From assembly GCF_900107375.1 (NCBI RefSeq), contig NZ_FNPT01000003.1, positions 62,001-126,000 on the forward strand: a stretch of DNA of 64,000 nucleotides, read 5' to 3'. The notes beneath the pieces were generated by a model. It did not search any database and had not been told where the DNA came from. It worked only from the letters and a program-made list of their open reading frames with translations. Below, piece by piece: positions 52,801 through 62,713 of the stretch. The position numbers were made by a program, and so were the translations under genes. Within the stretch, counting starts at the first letter, position 1. Each line of letters opens with the position of its first letter. Source of the DNA: Lysobacter sp. yr284. Its GTDB lineage: Bacteria > Pseudomonadota > Gammaproteobacteria > Xanthomonadales > Xanthomonadaceae.

Positions 52801-55800
52801 ATCGCCTTGAAGCTGTACCAACCGCGCGAAGGCACCCAGTCGCTGAATCCGTTCCTGCCCGCGTCGGCGTACGCCGCCGAGCCCGGCGCCGGCGAGCTGC
52901 GCTTCAGCGCGCAGAACCTGCGCGGCGGCGGCCTCGCCGGCGGCGGCACGCTGAGCCTGCACGCGCGCGACATCCTGATCGGCGCGTCGGCGGCCGATCC
53001 GCTCGCCGGCGATGCGCGCACGCTGCGCCTGGACGCCGGCTTCTTCCACGACGGCGATTTCGGCGCTTACGACCTGGTCGCGCGCCACGACGCGCGCATC
53101 CTTGCCGGCACCCAGCTGAGCGTGTCGCAGCGCAATTTCCTGCCGAACCTCGACGCGTTGCGCGGGCTGGCCAGCGGCGGCGATCTCTACGCCGGCTTGA
53201 ACGCCGGCGGCGCGGGCCAATACGGCGCGTTCGGCCGCCTCGACGACTATCACCGCGACGCCGCCGATTTCTTCCTGGAAGCCGGCGCGGCCACCGGCCG
53301 CACCCTGCCGAACGTGGCGGGGCTCGACCAGGTGCGCGACACGCTGACCCTGGAACGCGGCGCGCAGCTGCAGGTCGACGCCGGCGGCGCGGTGCGCCTG
53401 GGGTCGCGCGGGCAGCTGACGGTGCTTGGGTCGGTGATCGCGCACGGCGGCAGCATCGATCTGTCCGGCGATACGTCGAGCACGGCGCTGTCGCCGTCGC
53501 ACAGCCCGGCGCAGGTGGATTACTGGCGCGCGGACAAATCGGTGTGGGTCGGCGCGGAGGCGGTGCTCGACGTGTCCGGCGTGGCGCTGCTCAATCCGTT
53601 CAAGGCGCCGCTGCCCAACGGCGGCGCGGTGCCGCGCGACGGCAAGCTGCTCGACGGCGGCCGCATCGGCCTGAGCAACGACGGCGGTTATGTGGTGGTC
53701 GAGCAGGGCGCGCGCCTGGACCTGTCCGGCGCACGAGCGGTGTTCGACCTGCCGGCCGACAGCGGCGCGATCGGCCAGGCGCCGCTGCAGGCGCGCACGG
53801 TGTGGAGCGACGGCGGCGAGCTGGTGCTGGCCGCGGCTGGCGGCCTGTTCTTCGACGGCCGCATCCAGGCCGCCGGCGGCGACGCCAAGGCGCGCGGCGG
53901 CAGCGTGCAGCTGTTGACCGCGCAGAGCGTGCGGCCGCTGGACGTCAGCGGCGGACGCGCGCCGTTGGCGACGTCGCAGATCGTGTTCCACCAAAGCGGC
54001 AGCCGACTGGATCCGTCGGCGCGCGCCGGCGGGACGATCGAGCCGGGCCGCGACGCGCCTTCGGGGACCATGCATTTCCAGGCCGACTCGCTCGACGGTT
54101 CCGGCATCGATACCTTGTTGGTCGGGATCGGCGAAGACGGCCTGATCCGCGGCCCCGGCGTGGCGCCGGTGGTGTTCGACGGCGATGTGACCCTGTCGCC
54201 GGCGCGCGCGCTGATGATCAACGCGCGCGCGTTCCAGGCCGGCGGCGAGCGCGGCGCGGCCACGCTGCGTTCGGCCTACGTGTCGCTGCAAGGCCTTGGC
54301 GGCGACGCCGCGACCGCGCTGGCGGAACCCGGCAAGCCCGGCGCGGCGACGCTGAAGGTCGAGGCCGGCTTCATCGACATCGGCGGACGCGTGGCGTTGC
54401 GCAACTTCGCCGACGCCGCCTTCGACAGCCGCGGCGACATCCGCTTCCACACGCCCAGCCTCTACCAGAGCGCGACGATCAACAACGAAGTGCGGCTGGT
54501 GCCGGGCGAACTGCTCAGCGGCGGCAACCTGTCGTTCCGCGCGGCCCAGTTGTATCCGGCCAGCGGCGAGACCTTCATCGTGCGCGCGCTCGGCGCCAAG
54601 GACGCGGCCGGCCAGCGCGCCGACACCGCGATCCGCATCGCCGGCAACGGCGCGGCCGCGCCGCTGCCGTTGTCGGCCGGCGGCAAGCTGCTGCTGGACG
54701 CGAGCGAAATCGAACAGGCCGGTACGCTGCGCGCGCCGGCCGGGCAGATCGTGCTCGGCGCCGGCAACGCCGACGACCCGGCCACCCGCGCGCTGTTCAA
54801 TCAGCTCGCGCTGACGCCGACGCGCAAGGTGACCCTGGCGCCCGGCAGCCTGACCTCGGTCTCGCTCGACGGCCGCGTGCTGCCCTACGGCAAGACCGTG
54901 GATTCGCTGCAATGGGACGGCAACGAGGTCGAGCAGCGCTTGACCGCGCCGCCGCTCAATCGCATCTCGCTCGACGGCGTCGAGTTGTCGCTGCAGGCCG
55001 GCGCGCGCGTCGACCTGTCCGGTGGCGGCGATCTGCAGGCGTTCGAATGGGTGGCCGGCACCGGCGGCAGCCGCGACCTGCTGTCGAGCTTCGCGGTGAG
55101 CTACGCCGACGGCGGCAGCGGCACGCGCGCGCCGCTGTATGCCGACGGCCGCGAAGTCTATGCGATCGTGCCGGGCGCGCAGTCGCCGCTGGCGGCGAGC
55201 GACCCGCTATTGAGCCAGGGCGCCGGCCCCAGCCAGATCGGCAAGTCGGTGTACCTGTCCGGCGTGCCGGGGCTGGCCGACGGCGTCTACACCTTGCTGC
55301 CGGGCCGCTACGCGACCCTGCCGGGCGCGTTCCGCGTGGTCCAGCGCAGCGGCGGAAAGGACGCGCTGGCCAGCCAGAACCTGACCGCGCCGGACGGCAC
55401 CCACCGCGTCGCCGGTTACTACGTCGACTCGCTCAGCGGCGCGCGCGATGCGCGCAGCCAACTGTTCGACGTGCAGTCGGCGGCGGTGTGGGGCCAGTAC
55501 TCGCAATACCAGCTCAGCCGAGCCAACAAGTTCTTCTCCGAACAGGCGGGCAAGGCCGGCCGGTTCGCGCCGCAGCTGCCGCGCGACGGCGGCCAACTGG
55601 TGCTCAGCGCGCAGCGCGCGCTGGAACTGGCCGCGCGTCTGGACGTGGCCGCCGCCGACGGCGGCGCCGCGGCGCAGATCGACGTGGTCGCCGACGCGAT
55701 CCAGATCCGCGGCCGCAACCAGGCCGCGCTCGAAGGCTATGTGCAGCTCGATGCCGGCCAGCTCAGCGCGCTGGGCGCCGGCAGCCTGCTGATCGGCGGC

Positions 55801-58800
55801 GTGCGCGAACGCGGCGGCGACGGCACCGCGATCTCGGTGCGCGCGCGCGACGTGCTGGTGTCCAACGACGCCGCCTCGCCGCTGCAGGGCCCGGAAATCG
55901 TGCTGGTGGCCAAGGCCGGCGACGGCAGCCAGGGCGTTCGGATCGAGGACGGCAGCGTGATCCAGGCGCGCGGCACCCTGGCCGGCGCCGGCGATCTGCA
56001 ACTGGTCGTCGGCCAGAACGCCGACGCCGCCAGCAACCGCCCCGCGATCAGCGGCGACGGCGCGCTGCTGCGGGTGTCCAACGCCGGCGCGGCGACCTTG
56101 CAACGGCGCGGCCTGCCGGCGTTCGAACAATCGCGCGGCCTGCTCGACGTCGGCGCCGGAGCGCGCCTGGACGGCGGCGCGTCGCTGATGCTCGACGCCT
56201 CCGGCAACGCCCGCGTTGACGCCAGCGCGGTGCTGGCCGGGCGCGACATCCAGGCCAGCAGCGGGCGGGTGGTGTTCAGCGCCGATCCGCACGCGCGCTA
56301 CGACGGCTTCGTGGTCGGCCGCAACACCCTGGCCCAGTTCGGCCAGGCCCAGCGGGTGAGTCTGCGCAGCTACGGCGAGATGGCGTTCTACGGCGATATC
56401 GACGTCGACAGCGACCGCGAACTCAACCTCAGCGCGCGCCGCTTCGGCGGCGACGGCGGCACGGTGCGGCTGAGCGCGCAGCGGCTGAGCCTGGGCAACG
56501 AACTCGGCGTGCAGGGCGGCCCCGCCGGCGACGCGTCGGCCGGGCGTGGCAGCCTGCAGCTGCATGGCGATTCGGTCGCCTTCAGCGGCGGCGATTCGCA
56601 GTTCGCCGGTTTCGCCAAGGTGTCGGTTGAAGCGACCAGGCAAATCTCTGCCGGCGGCCGCGGCAGCGTCGATTTCGGCGCCGCTGATCTGCGCCTGCAG
56701 GCGCCGCTGCTCCAGGCCGAAGGCGGGGCCGAGCAGAGCCTTCGCAGCAGCGGCGCGATCGCGCTCGTGCGCGTCGGCGACGCCGCGGCCGACGCCGCGC
56801 GGCCGCAGGGCGGGGCGCTGGAACTGCGCGGCGCCAGCATCGCCGGCAGCGCGCTGATCCGGGCCAACTCAGGCCGCGCGAGCTTGGTCGCGACCCAGGG
56901 CGACGTGCGCCTGGACGCGGGCAGCGCGATCGACGTGTCGGCATTGCCGAAAGCGATCTTCGACCAGCCGGTGTACGCGCCGGGCGGACGGATCGAACTG
57001 CGCGCCGAGCGCGGCGGCATCGCGCTGGCCAACGGCGCGCAGCTCGACGTATCGGCCGCGGCCGGCGGCGGCGACGCCGGCGAACTGCGCCTGCTCGCGC
57101 CGCAGGGCGCGATCGCGCTCGACGGCACGCTCAAGGGGGCGGCGCCGAAGGGGCAGGGCGGCCGCATCGAACTCGACAGCGGCGCAGCGCTGGACCTGGA
57201 CGCGCTGGCGCAGCGGCTGGCGCAAAGCGGCATCGACCGCAGCATCGCGGTGCGCAGCCGCAGCGGCAACCTGCAGCTCGGCGCCGGCCAGACCTTGAAG
57301 GCGCGCGAGGTCAGCCTGATCGCCGACGGCGGCAGCGACGCGCTGCTGCGCGACGCGGCCAACGGCAACGTGCGCGTCCTCGGCGACATCGACGCCTCCG
57401 GCAGCGCCGGCGGCCGGATCGATCTGTACGGCCGCCACGGCGTGGACCTGCAAGGCCGCCTGCTGGCCAACGGCAGCGACGCCGGCAAGCGCGGCGGCAC
57501 CGTACGCATCGGCACCAGCGGCCGCAGCGACGGCAGCCTCAACGAATTCTTCGGCTATCAGAACATCGCCGGCGACGCGGCCGGCGTCATCCGCATCGGC
57601 CGCGACGCGCTGATCGACGTGCGCGGCGGCAGTGTCGGCGGCCTGGCCGGCGGCAAGGTCGAACTGCGCGCGCCGCTGCTGGTCGGCGGCGACGTCAACA
57701 TCGAAGTCGACAACCCGGCGGCGTTCGTCGGCGCGCGCGAGGTCGGGCTGGAAGCGTATGCGGTGTGGAGCGCAAGCGACGCGATCGACCCGGCGCATCC
57801 CGAACGGCACTTCGACGGCATCGTCGATCCGGCCGGCTGGTACGCTGCCGACGGCAAGCTCGTCGCCGGCAAGTGGCGCGACGCCAGCGGCGCCGAACTG
57901 GCCGCGCCGCAGACGCCGGAGCAGCTCGCGCTGTATCTCAAGACCCATTACTTCACCCCTGAGGCGGCCAACGCCGCGCACCAGGGTTTCTACGGCTATC
58001 TCAACGGCGACAGCGTCGAGCATCAGGCCGGTACCCTGATGCGTTTCGCCCAGGCCCCGGGCTTCGCTTTCGGCGAGCGCTTCGCCGGCATCGCCCAGTT
58101 CCGCGCGCGTCCCGGCATCGAGCTGCAAAATCCCGATGCGGGCCGCGACGGCGGCGCGATCCGGGTGCTGACCAACTGGAACCTCAACTCCGGCGACCGC
58201 AACGCGCCCGACTTCCGCTACCAGGGCGCCGCGCCGGTGCTGACCTTGCGCGCGGCCGGCGAAGTGCAGGTCAACGCCAGCATCAGCGACGGGTTCTACA
58301 ACTACAACGCCGCCGGCAGCGGCGCGGTCGGCAACTACGACGGCTCGGCCGCCGCGCGCATGACCTGGCTGCAGAACAATCCGCTGAGCATGCCCGACAG
58401 CGAGCAGTTCCTGCCCGCGCCGCAGCCTTACGATCCGAACGACGAATCCGGCCAGTACTACGGCCAGTACGACGAACTGTTCGGCATGATGACCAAGCCC
58501 GACAGCGCGCTCGACAACATCGTCGGCCCCGGCACCTCGTTGATGGGCTTCATCGACCTGCTGATCTCGATCGCCGGCACCGGCGATGCCGGCATCGCCG
58601 AACCGACGCCGCCGAGCGGCCCGGGCGACTACGCCGGTTATCTGGACCGTTACCGCAGCTACGTGCTCGATCTGGCCAACCGCATCGCCAACGGCGAAGC
58701 GCCGCCGATGACCTGGGTGGCGCGCCTGCCGGTGCTCGGCCCGGTGCCGCCGGCCGCCGACCGCACGCCGACGCTGCAGGCCACGGTCGAACGGCCGACG

Positions 58801-61800
58801 CCGTGGCTGGAGCAGCAGCTCGCCGGCGGCGACAGCAGCCGCTACCGCTTCGTCGCCGGCGCCGATTTCGCCAGCGTCGCGCCCGACCGCGCCGGCAGCG
58901 GCGCGGCCGACATCGTGTTCGACGGCCACACCACCTTGCGCAAGCCCGGCCAGAGCGATCTGCTGTTGCCGAACGTGCTGCGCACCGGCACCGGCGAGAT
59001 CGAACTGGTCGCCGCGCGCGACGTGCGCTTCGCCGACCGCGACGCGCCGGCTAGCGTCTACACCGCCGGCCGCCCGGGCGCGGGCACCAGCGCCGATACC
59101 TCGCGGCCGCGGGTCGAAGGCGCGGCCTCGCCGCAGAATCTGGGCGGCCCGCTGGTCGCGGTCACCGGCGCGGTCAATCCGGAAGCGGCCGGCGACCTCA
59201 GCCTGCGCGCCGGCCGCGATATCGTCGGCAACCGCCAGATCCGCGACAGCGACGGCCGCCGCAGCGGCGTCGCCGGCAGCTATCTGGTCCAGTACTGGTG
59301 GCCGTGGATGCAGACCGGCAACCTCGTCGACGCCGACGGCCGCCTGGTCTCGACCTCGATCAACTTCGGCGGTTTCGCCCAGGGCCTGCTCAGCGTCGGC
59401 GGCGACATCCGCCTCGATGCCGGCCGCGACCTGGTCGAAGTGTCGGCGTCCTCGCCGACCACGTGGCAGCGCGACGGCGCCGGCGGCCTGCGCCGCTTCG
59501 GCGGCGGCGACCTGCGCGCCAGCGCCGGCCGCGACGTGCTCGGCGGCGATTTCTTCGTGTCCCAGGGCGAGGGTTCGCTCAACGCCGGCGGCCGCATCGG
59601 TTCGGCGTACGAGCTGAGCGTGCCGGTGTTCATCGAGAACGTCAGCAGCCAGACCACGACGATGAACTCGGGCGTGGCGCCGATCCTGGCGATGCAGGAC
59701 GCGCGCTGGAACGTCGGCGCCAGCGGCGACGTCGACATCGGCCGGGTGCTGAATCCCTCGTACGCGCGGCTGAGCGAGCGCGAAGTCGATTCGCAGACCT
59801 TCGGTGCCGACGCTGCGCTCAATGCGACCTCGACCACCGGCGACGTGCAGCTCGGCAGCCTGCTGCTCGGCGACGCGCTGTTCGCCTACGGCGGCCGCGA
59901 CCCGAATCGTCCGCAAGCGCCGTACAACATCGGCAGCAGCTCGCTGTTCGCGCAGGTGCTGCCGGGTTCGCTGAGCCTGGTCGCGATCGCCGGCGACGTG
60001 CGCGTGCGCAACGGCGGCCAGTTGTTCCCGTCCGCGCGCGGCGGCCTGAGCCTGCTCGCCGGCGGCGACGTGCTGCTGTACGCCGACACGTTCCCGCGCC
60101 TGGACACGCTGCGCCTGCTCGACATCGACCCGGCCTGGATGCCGTCGCCGCTGCAACCGCTGTCGAGCCTGCCGGAACAGACCGCGTTCGACTTCTCGCG
60201 CCTGGACGTGTTCATCGCCAGCCGCGACCAGCGCGCCAACCTGCACCGCGACGACCGCGAGCCGGTGCGGGTGTACGCGCTGGGCGACATCGTCAACGGC
60301 CAGCCGGACCAGCGCCAGAGCTTCAACACCCTGACCCTGGAACTGCCCAAGCCGGCGACGATCCGCGCCGGCCGCGACATCGTCGACCTGGACCTGCGCG
60401 GACAGAACTACCGCGCCAGCGACGCCACCCGCGTGCTGGCCGGACGCGATCTGTACTACCGCCCGCTCGGCCGCAGCATCACCGGCCGGGTCAGCCGCTA
60501 CAACTGGATGGAACTGGGCGGGCCGGGCAGCTTCGAAATCCAGGCCGGGCGCGACCTGGGCCCGTTCACTTCGGCCAACGAGGCCTACGCGTTCAATCAG
60601 CTGCGCGCCGAAGGCGGCGGCATCCGCACCATCGGCAATCGCGACAACGCCGGGCTGGGCTACGACGGCGCCGACCTGGTGGTGCGCTTCGGCGTCGCGC
60701 CGGGCATCGACACGCGCGCGTTCGCCGCGCGCTATCTCGATCCGGCCGGCGAAGAATCCGCGGCCTATGCGGGCTGGCTCGCCGCCTACGTGCGCCAGCA
60801 GCGCCGCGACGCCGGCGGCGACGGCGAGGGCCAAGGCGACGGCGCGCTGTCGCCGCAACAGGCCTGGGCCGAATTCGCGCAACTGCCCGAAGCGGCGCAG
60901 CAGCGCCTGGTCGACAAGGTGTTCCTGGACCTGCTCGAACGCGCCGGCCGCGACAACAAGAACCCGGCCAGCCCCGAGTTCGGCAAGTACGCCGCCGGCT
61001 ACCGCGCGATCAACACCTTGTTCCCGCAGGCGTTGGGCTACACCGCCAACCGCCTCGACGGCGGCGCCAACGGCGCCGACGCACCGGTCGCGACCGGGCG
61101 CATGGACATGCGCGGTTCGACCGTGCAGACCCAGCAGGGCGGCGACGTGCGCATTCTCGGCCCCGGCGGCGAAGTGCTGGTCGGCAGCGTGGCCGCGCCG
61201 CCGCTGGTGACCAACAACCGCGGCGAGACCGTGATCGGCCCCAACCAGCAAGGCGTGTTGACGCTGGATGTCGGCGACATCGGCATCTTCACCGACCGCA
61301 GCGTGCTGCTCGCGCAGAGCCGCATCTTCACCCAGCGCGGCGGCGACCTGACGATCTGGAGCTCGAACGGCGACATCAACGCCGGCAAGGGCGCCAAGAC
61401 CTCGTCGGACAAACCGCCGGTGCGCTACGTCTGCGACGTCGACCAGTACTGCCGGATCGACGCGCGCGGCCTGGTCACCGGCGCCGGCATCGCCACCTTG
61501 CAGACCGCCGCGGCCGGCAAGGCCGGCGACGCGGTGCTGGTCGCCCCGCGCGGCACCATCGATGCCGGCGACGCCGGCATCCGCATCGGCGGCAACCTGA
61601 TCGTCGCCGCGCAGACCATCGCCAACGCCGACAACATCCAGGTCGACGGCGACTCCCTCGGCATCCCGGTCGCGCGCAACGTCGACACCGGCGCGCTCAG
61701 CGCGGCCTCGTCGGCCAGCTCGGGCGTGAACGCAGTGGCCGAGCAGATGGCGGAAAGGCGCCCGGCGATGGGCGGCCGCGACCTGCCGGCGGTGATCTCG

Positions 61801-61863
61801 GTGCAGGTGATCGGCTTCGGCCAATGCCAGGCCAGCAACCCGCGCTGCGCGAACTCGCCGTAA
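49861..61863 (+). CDS. Giant filamentous haemagglutinin (TpsA) with C-terminal DUF3739-like domain
   Basis: A 4000-residue adhesin. Signal peptide with a long front (to about residue 39), an Ala/Gln-rich helical linker (about 50-108), then the TPS secretion domain (about 110-400) with LSWESFNVGRRTTVHF (173-188) and NRNGVMFGG (232-240), which engages TpsB. The bulk is a repeated beta-helix of GG-, DVSG- and LDAG-like turns. The C-terminus (ending in VISVQVIGFG) looks like DUF3739. I saw only four cysteines in the protein, all near the C-terminus: C3858, C3864, C3989 and C3996. Expected at the cell surface. AAAGGAAG precedes ATG 49861. Confidence 0.93.
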   Translation: MTRKPLAGNVSGRPSPARLRLFALSAAISLALVGGAAYADPNPFARRGADPAAQAARNVQQQGQQSVQAQQMAQRSLAAFAQAARVRSALDAAQVAARAAAAASAAANQIPDGLAEGGLKVAAGVRFEPGAIAVEDPRLNQSKLWLGAKGPSQSKDGDNVTVTIEQTQKKAILSWESFNVGRRTTVHFDQRAGNQAGGGNDWIALNRVDDPSGRPSQIFGQIKAEGSVYLLNRNGVMFGGTSQVNTRSLLVSSLNLFSNDVAQSNRIFIGEGVRRAKADVAVLTSELAEFVGGAATRPQASGDIRIDAGAQIKTGSGGYALIAAPNLSNAGSVIAEDGHAQLAAVVGAFSTPAPAGASNELSLRYSGVAPQASAPNVGYGRLDNTGIVASKRGTVTLTGYDLRQDGYVGTTTSVSRPGRISIVAANHARSAGVDKPGDLSASTGGKLSFGSGSVTAILPERDGETTTSAATADKAFQAPNAVLAAAQMRLQESSLVLMPGARLDLVGMEPLRDGSSKPDVARIQIDRGAQINVAGLADVQRPMSDHFITIERVGENELADSPLLRGGAFYRKKVVLDARERGVTDDGRAWVGSPLFNAAGYADQRPRGIDQLLVDGGTINVSAREFVARGGSVIDVSGGFLHYQGGMVETPRVIGADGRTYRLAGADPSQSYLGFAGQFSLDHQRWNVREYFYSGFARSDRYYESDYVQGGAGGELNIVLRQDAGVDATRVDTGLVLAGELRGNAESGRDQRERGAPALGGKFSVSVGGAGYGHWTLQNGAVPDVAADFSMQQRLTQEQGGALSAQALNRAGFGTVELSDKLSRIEVASDAHLQVDAGGRIALSGARVDVAGTLQADSGEIALSATSENDPDPQDGARRGIAVRSGGRLLARGQWVNDRDRVADQRQGGAHIDGGRISLSVSEYPLLNGGEQDGAGGGRDASGSIVLDPGALLDVSGGGRILPNGQLAAKDGVPLGRGGDIALKLYQPREGTQSLNPFLPASAYAAEPGAGELRFSAQNLRGGGLAGGGTLSLHARDILIGASAADPLAGDARTLRLDAGFFHDGDFGAYDLVARHDARILAGTQLSVSQRNFLPNLDALRGLASGGDLYAGLNAGGAGQYGAFGRLDDYHRDAADFFLEAGAATGRTLPNVAGLDQVRDTLTLERGAQLQVDAGGAVRLGSRGQLTVLGSVIAHGGSIDLSGDTSSTALSPSHSPAQVDYWRADKSVWVGAEAVLDVSGVALLNPFKAPLPNGGAVPRDGKLLDGGRIGLSNDGGYVVVEQGARLDLSGARAVFDLPADSGAIGQAPLQARTVWSDGGELVLAAAGGLFFDGRIQAAGGDAKARGGSVQLLTAQSVRPLDVSGGRAPLATSQIVFHQSGSRLDPSARAGGTIEPGRDAPSGTMHFQADSLDGSGIDTLLVGIGEDGLIRGPGVAPVVFDGDVTLSPARALMINARAFQAGGERGAATLRSAYVSLQGLGGDAATALAEPGKPGAATLKVEAGFIDIGGRVALRNFADAAFDSRGDIRFHTPSLYQSATINNEVRLVPGELLSGGNLSFRAAQLYPASGETFIVRALGAKDAAGQRADTAIRIAGNGAAAPLPLSAGGKLLLDASEIEQAGTLRAPAGQIVLGAGNADDPATRALFNQLALTPTRKVTLAPGSLTSVSLDGRVLPYGKTVDSLQWDGNEVEQRLTAPPLNRISLDGVELSLQAGARVDLSGGGDLQAFEWVAGTGGSRDLLSSFAVSYADGGSGTRAPLYADGREVYAIVPGAQSPLAASDPLLSQGAGPSQIGKSVYLSGVPGLADGVYTLLPGRYATLPGAFRVVQRSGGKDALASQNLTAPDGTHRVAGYYVDSLSGARDARSQLFDVQSAAVWGQYSQYQLSRANKFFSEQAGKAGRFAPQLPRDGGQLVLSAQRALELAARLDVAAADGGAAAQIDVVADAIQIRGRNQAALEGYVQLDAGQLSALGAGSLLIGGVRERGGDGTAISVRARDVLVSNDAASPLQGPEIVLVAKAGDGSQGVRIEDGSVIQARGTLAGAGDLQLVVGQNADAASNRPAISGDGALLRVSNAGAATLQRRGLPAFEQSRGLLDVGAGARLDGGASLMLDASGNARVDASAVLAGRDIQASSGRVVFSADPHARYDGFVVGRNTLAQFGQAQRVSLRSYGEMAFYGDIDVDSDRELNLSARRFGGDGGTVRLSAQRLSLGNELGVQGGPAGDASAGRGSLQLHGDSVAFSGGDSQFAGFAKVSVEATRQISAGGRGSVDFGAADLRLQAPLLQAEGGAEQSLRSSGAIALVRVGDAAADAARPQGGALELRGASIAGSALIRANSGRASLVATQGDVRLDAGSAIDVSALPKAIFDQPVYAPGGRIELRAERGGIALANGAQLDVSAAAGGGDAGELRLLAPQGAIALDGTLKGAAPKGQGGRIELDSGAALDLDALAQRLAQSGIDRSIAVRSRSGNLQLGAGQTLKAREVSLIADGGSDALLRDAANGNVRVLGDIDASGSAGGRIDLYGRHGVDLQGRLLANGSDAGKRGGTVRIGTSGRSDGSLNEFFGYQNIAGDAAGVIRIGRDALIDVRGGSVGGLAGGKVELRAPLLVGGDVNIEVDNPAAFVGAREVGLEAYAVWSASDAIDPAHPERHFDGIVDPAGWYAADGKLVAGKWRDASGAELAAPQTPEQLALYLKTHYFTPEAANAAHQGFYGYLNGDSVEHQAGTLMRFAQAPGFAFGERFAGIAQFRARPGIELQNPDAGRDGGAIRVLTNWNLNSGDRNAPDFRYQGAAPVLTLRAAGEVQVNASISDGFYNYNAAGSGAVGNYDGSAAARMTWLQNNPLSMPDSEQFLPAPQPYDPNDESGQYYGQYDELFGMMTKPDSALDNIVGPGTSLMGFIDLLISIAGTGDAGIAEPTPPSGPGDYAGYLDRYRSYVLDLANRIANGEAPPMTWVARLPVLGPVPPAADRTPTLQATVERPTPWLEQQLAGGDSSRYRFVAGADFASVAPDRAGSGAADIVFDGHTTLRKPGQSDLLLPNVLRTGTGEIELVAARDVRFADRDAPASVYTAGRPGAGTSADTSRPRVEGAASPQNLGGPLVAVTGAVNPEAAGDLSLRAGRDIVGNRQIRDSDGRRSGVAGSYLVQYWWPWMQTGNLVDADGRLVSTSINFGGFAQGLLSVGGDIRLDAGRDLVEVSASSPTTWQRDGAGGLRRFGGGDLRASAGRDVLGGDFFVSQGEGSLNAGGRIGSAYELSVPVFIENVSSQTTTMNSGVAPILAMQDARWNVGASGDVDIGRVLNPSYARLSEREVDSQTFGADAALNATSTTGDVQLGSLLLGDALFAYGGRDPNRPQAPYNIGSSSLFAQVLPGSLSLVAIAGDVRVRNGGQLFPSARGGLSLLAGGDVLLYADTFPRLDTLRLLDIDPAWMPSPLQPLSSLPEQTAFDFSRLDVFIASRDQRANLHRDDREPVRVYALGDIVNGQPDQRQSFNTLTLELPKPATIRAGRDIVDLDLRGQNYRASDATRVLAGRDLYYRPLGRSITGRVSRYNWMELGGPGSFEIQAGRDLGPFTSANEAYAFNQLRAEGGGIRTIGNRDNAGLGYDGADLVVRFGVAPGIDTRAFAARYLDPAGEESAAYAGWLAAYVRQQRRDAGGDGEGQGDGALSPQQAWAEFAQLPEAAQQRLVDKVFLDLLERAGRDNKNPASPEFGKYAAGYRAINTLFPQALGYTANRLDGGANGADAPVATGRMDMRGSTVQTQQGGDVRILGPGGEVLVGSVAAPPLVTNNRGETVIGPNQQGVLTLDVGDIGIFTDRSVLLAQSRIFTQRGGDLTIWSSNGDINAGKGAKTSSDKPPVRYVCDVDQYCRIDARGLVTGAGIATLQTAAAGKAGDAVLVAPRGTIDAGDAGIRIGGNLIVAAQTIANADNIQVDGDSLGIPVARNVDTGALSAASSASSGVNAVAEQMAERRPAMGGRDLPAVISVQVIGFGQCQASNPRCANSP

Positions 61864-61908
61864 CGCCGCGCGCCGAAGCGTCGGCGCGAAGGGCAGGGGA
61901 ATGAAACG

Positions 61909-61933
61909 GGGCGGCCGACAGGCCGCCCTTTTT
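61909..61933 (+). terminator. Terminator after the filamentous haemagglutinin gene
   Basis: An 8-bp GGGCGGCC stem (61909-61916 with 61921-61928, GACA loop) followed by TTTTT, 46 bases after the stop. Confidence 0.88.
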
Positions 61934-62713
61934 CGTGGGCGGCAACGACCCGATCAGCGCTGAGCCGCCTGGACGGCCAAGCCAGCGATCGCCCGCGCCG
62001 TCGCGGACCGCCGCCGCATCGCCTGCCTGCAGGAGCTGCGCAAGCGGCGAGCGCGAAAACCAAACAACGCCGCACCCTTCATCGCCGCATTATCGAAAGC
62101 ACGGCGGCTGCCCAGCGTTCATTCCCGCGCAAACGCCCGTGCGACATCGCGGCGTCCATTGCGTCGCGACGCAAGCAAACCGCACGAACCGCGAATGCAG
62201 ACAGCGACGCCGCATCCGCACGCAACACCATCTCCATCTCCATCTCCATCGCCAACGAGTCTCCGCTTCGTTGCGAATCGCTGAGAACCGTGCCCGCCTT
62301 TCGCAACGCCGATTGCGAGCCAGCGAGGCCGCGCGGGCGAACGCACTGGCCGCGTCGATTTCTACGCAGATGACAATTGATCCGCGTCGCAAACAAGCTC
62401 CGGACTCATCGCGCGCGACCGTGACGCAGTGCGCGCGCACGCTGTCATCTGTGTAACCACGCGATCGCGCGCAGACACAAAACCTTCGCATCGCTTACGA
62501 AAACACGATTTAGATCGCGCTAAATCCCAGCCGATTAGTAACTTGAAGCATGTAATAAATACTTACCCGCATGGTCGTTGCGCTTGCACACGCCGCGCCC
62601 ATTCTGTCGCCGCGCCAACGCAGCCCGTTGAGGCAACGCGTCGGCGCCTTGCAACGAACAGATACGGATTGATCCGCGGGCATTCGGCCCGCACCCTCAA
62701 AAGGAGACGTCTC
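61934..62713. other. Gene-free region before the PstS-like gene
   Basis: About 780 bases. A short tandem of CATCTC-type hexamers lies at 62228-62250. CTGTCATCTGTG at 62442-62453 resembles half of a Pho box. An AT-rich stretch at about 62500-62570 is a likely promoter region for the downstream gene. No gene is convincing. Confidence 0.45.

Noticed and set aside
50292-56219. A 1975-codon plus-strand frame overlapping the adhesin
   Set aside because: Product is Arg/Ala/Gly-rich with no motif; it is an alternate frame of the TpsA gene.
56869-61824. A 1651-codon minus-strand open frame inside the adhesin gene
   Set aside because: Long stop-free antisense frames are expected in very high-GC DNA; composition is Ala/Val/Arg/Gln low-complexity and the plus strand encodes a clear TpsA.
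62228-62250. Tandem CATCTC hexamers as a possible repeat array
   Set aside because: Only about four units with no spacers or associated genes; too short to be a CRISPR or meaningful satellite.
62442-62458. A full Pho box upstream of the PstS-like gene
   Set aside because: The second half-site does not match at the required spacing, so it is reported only as a weak possibility.
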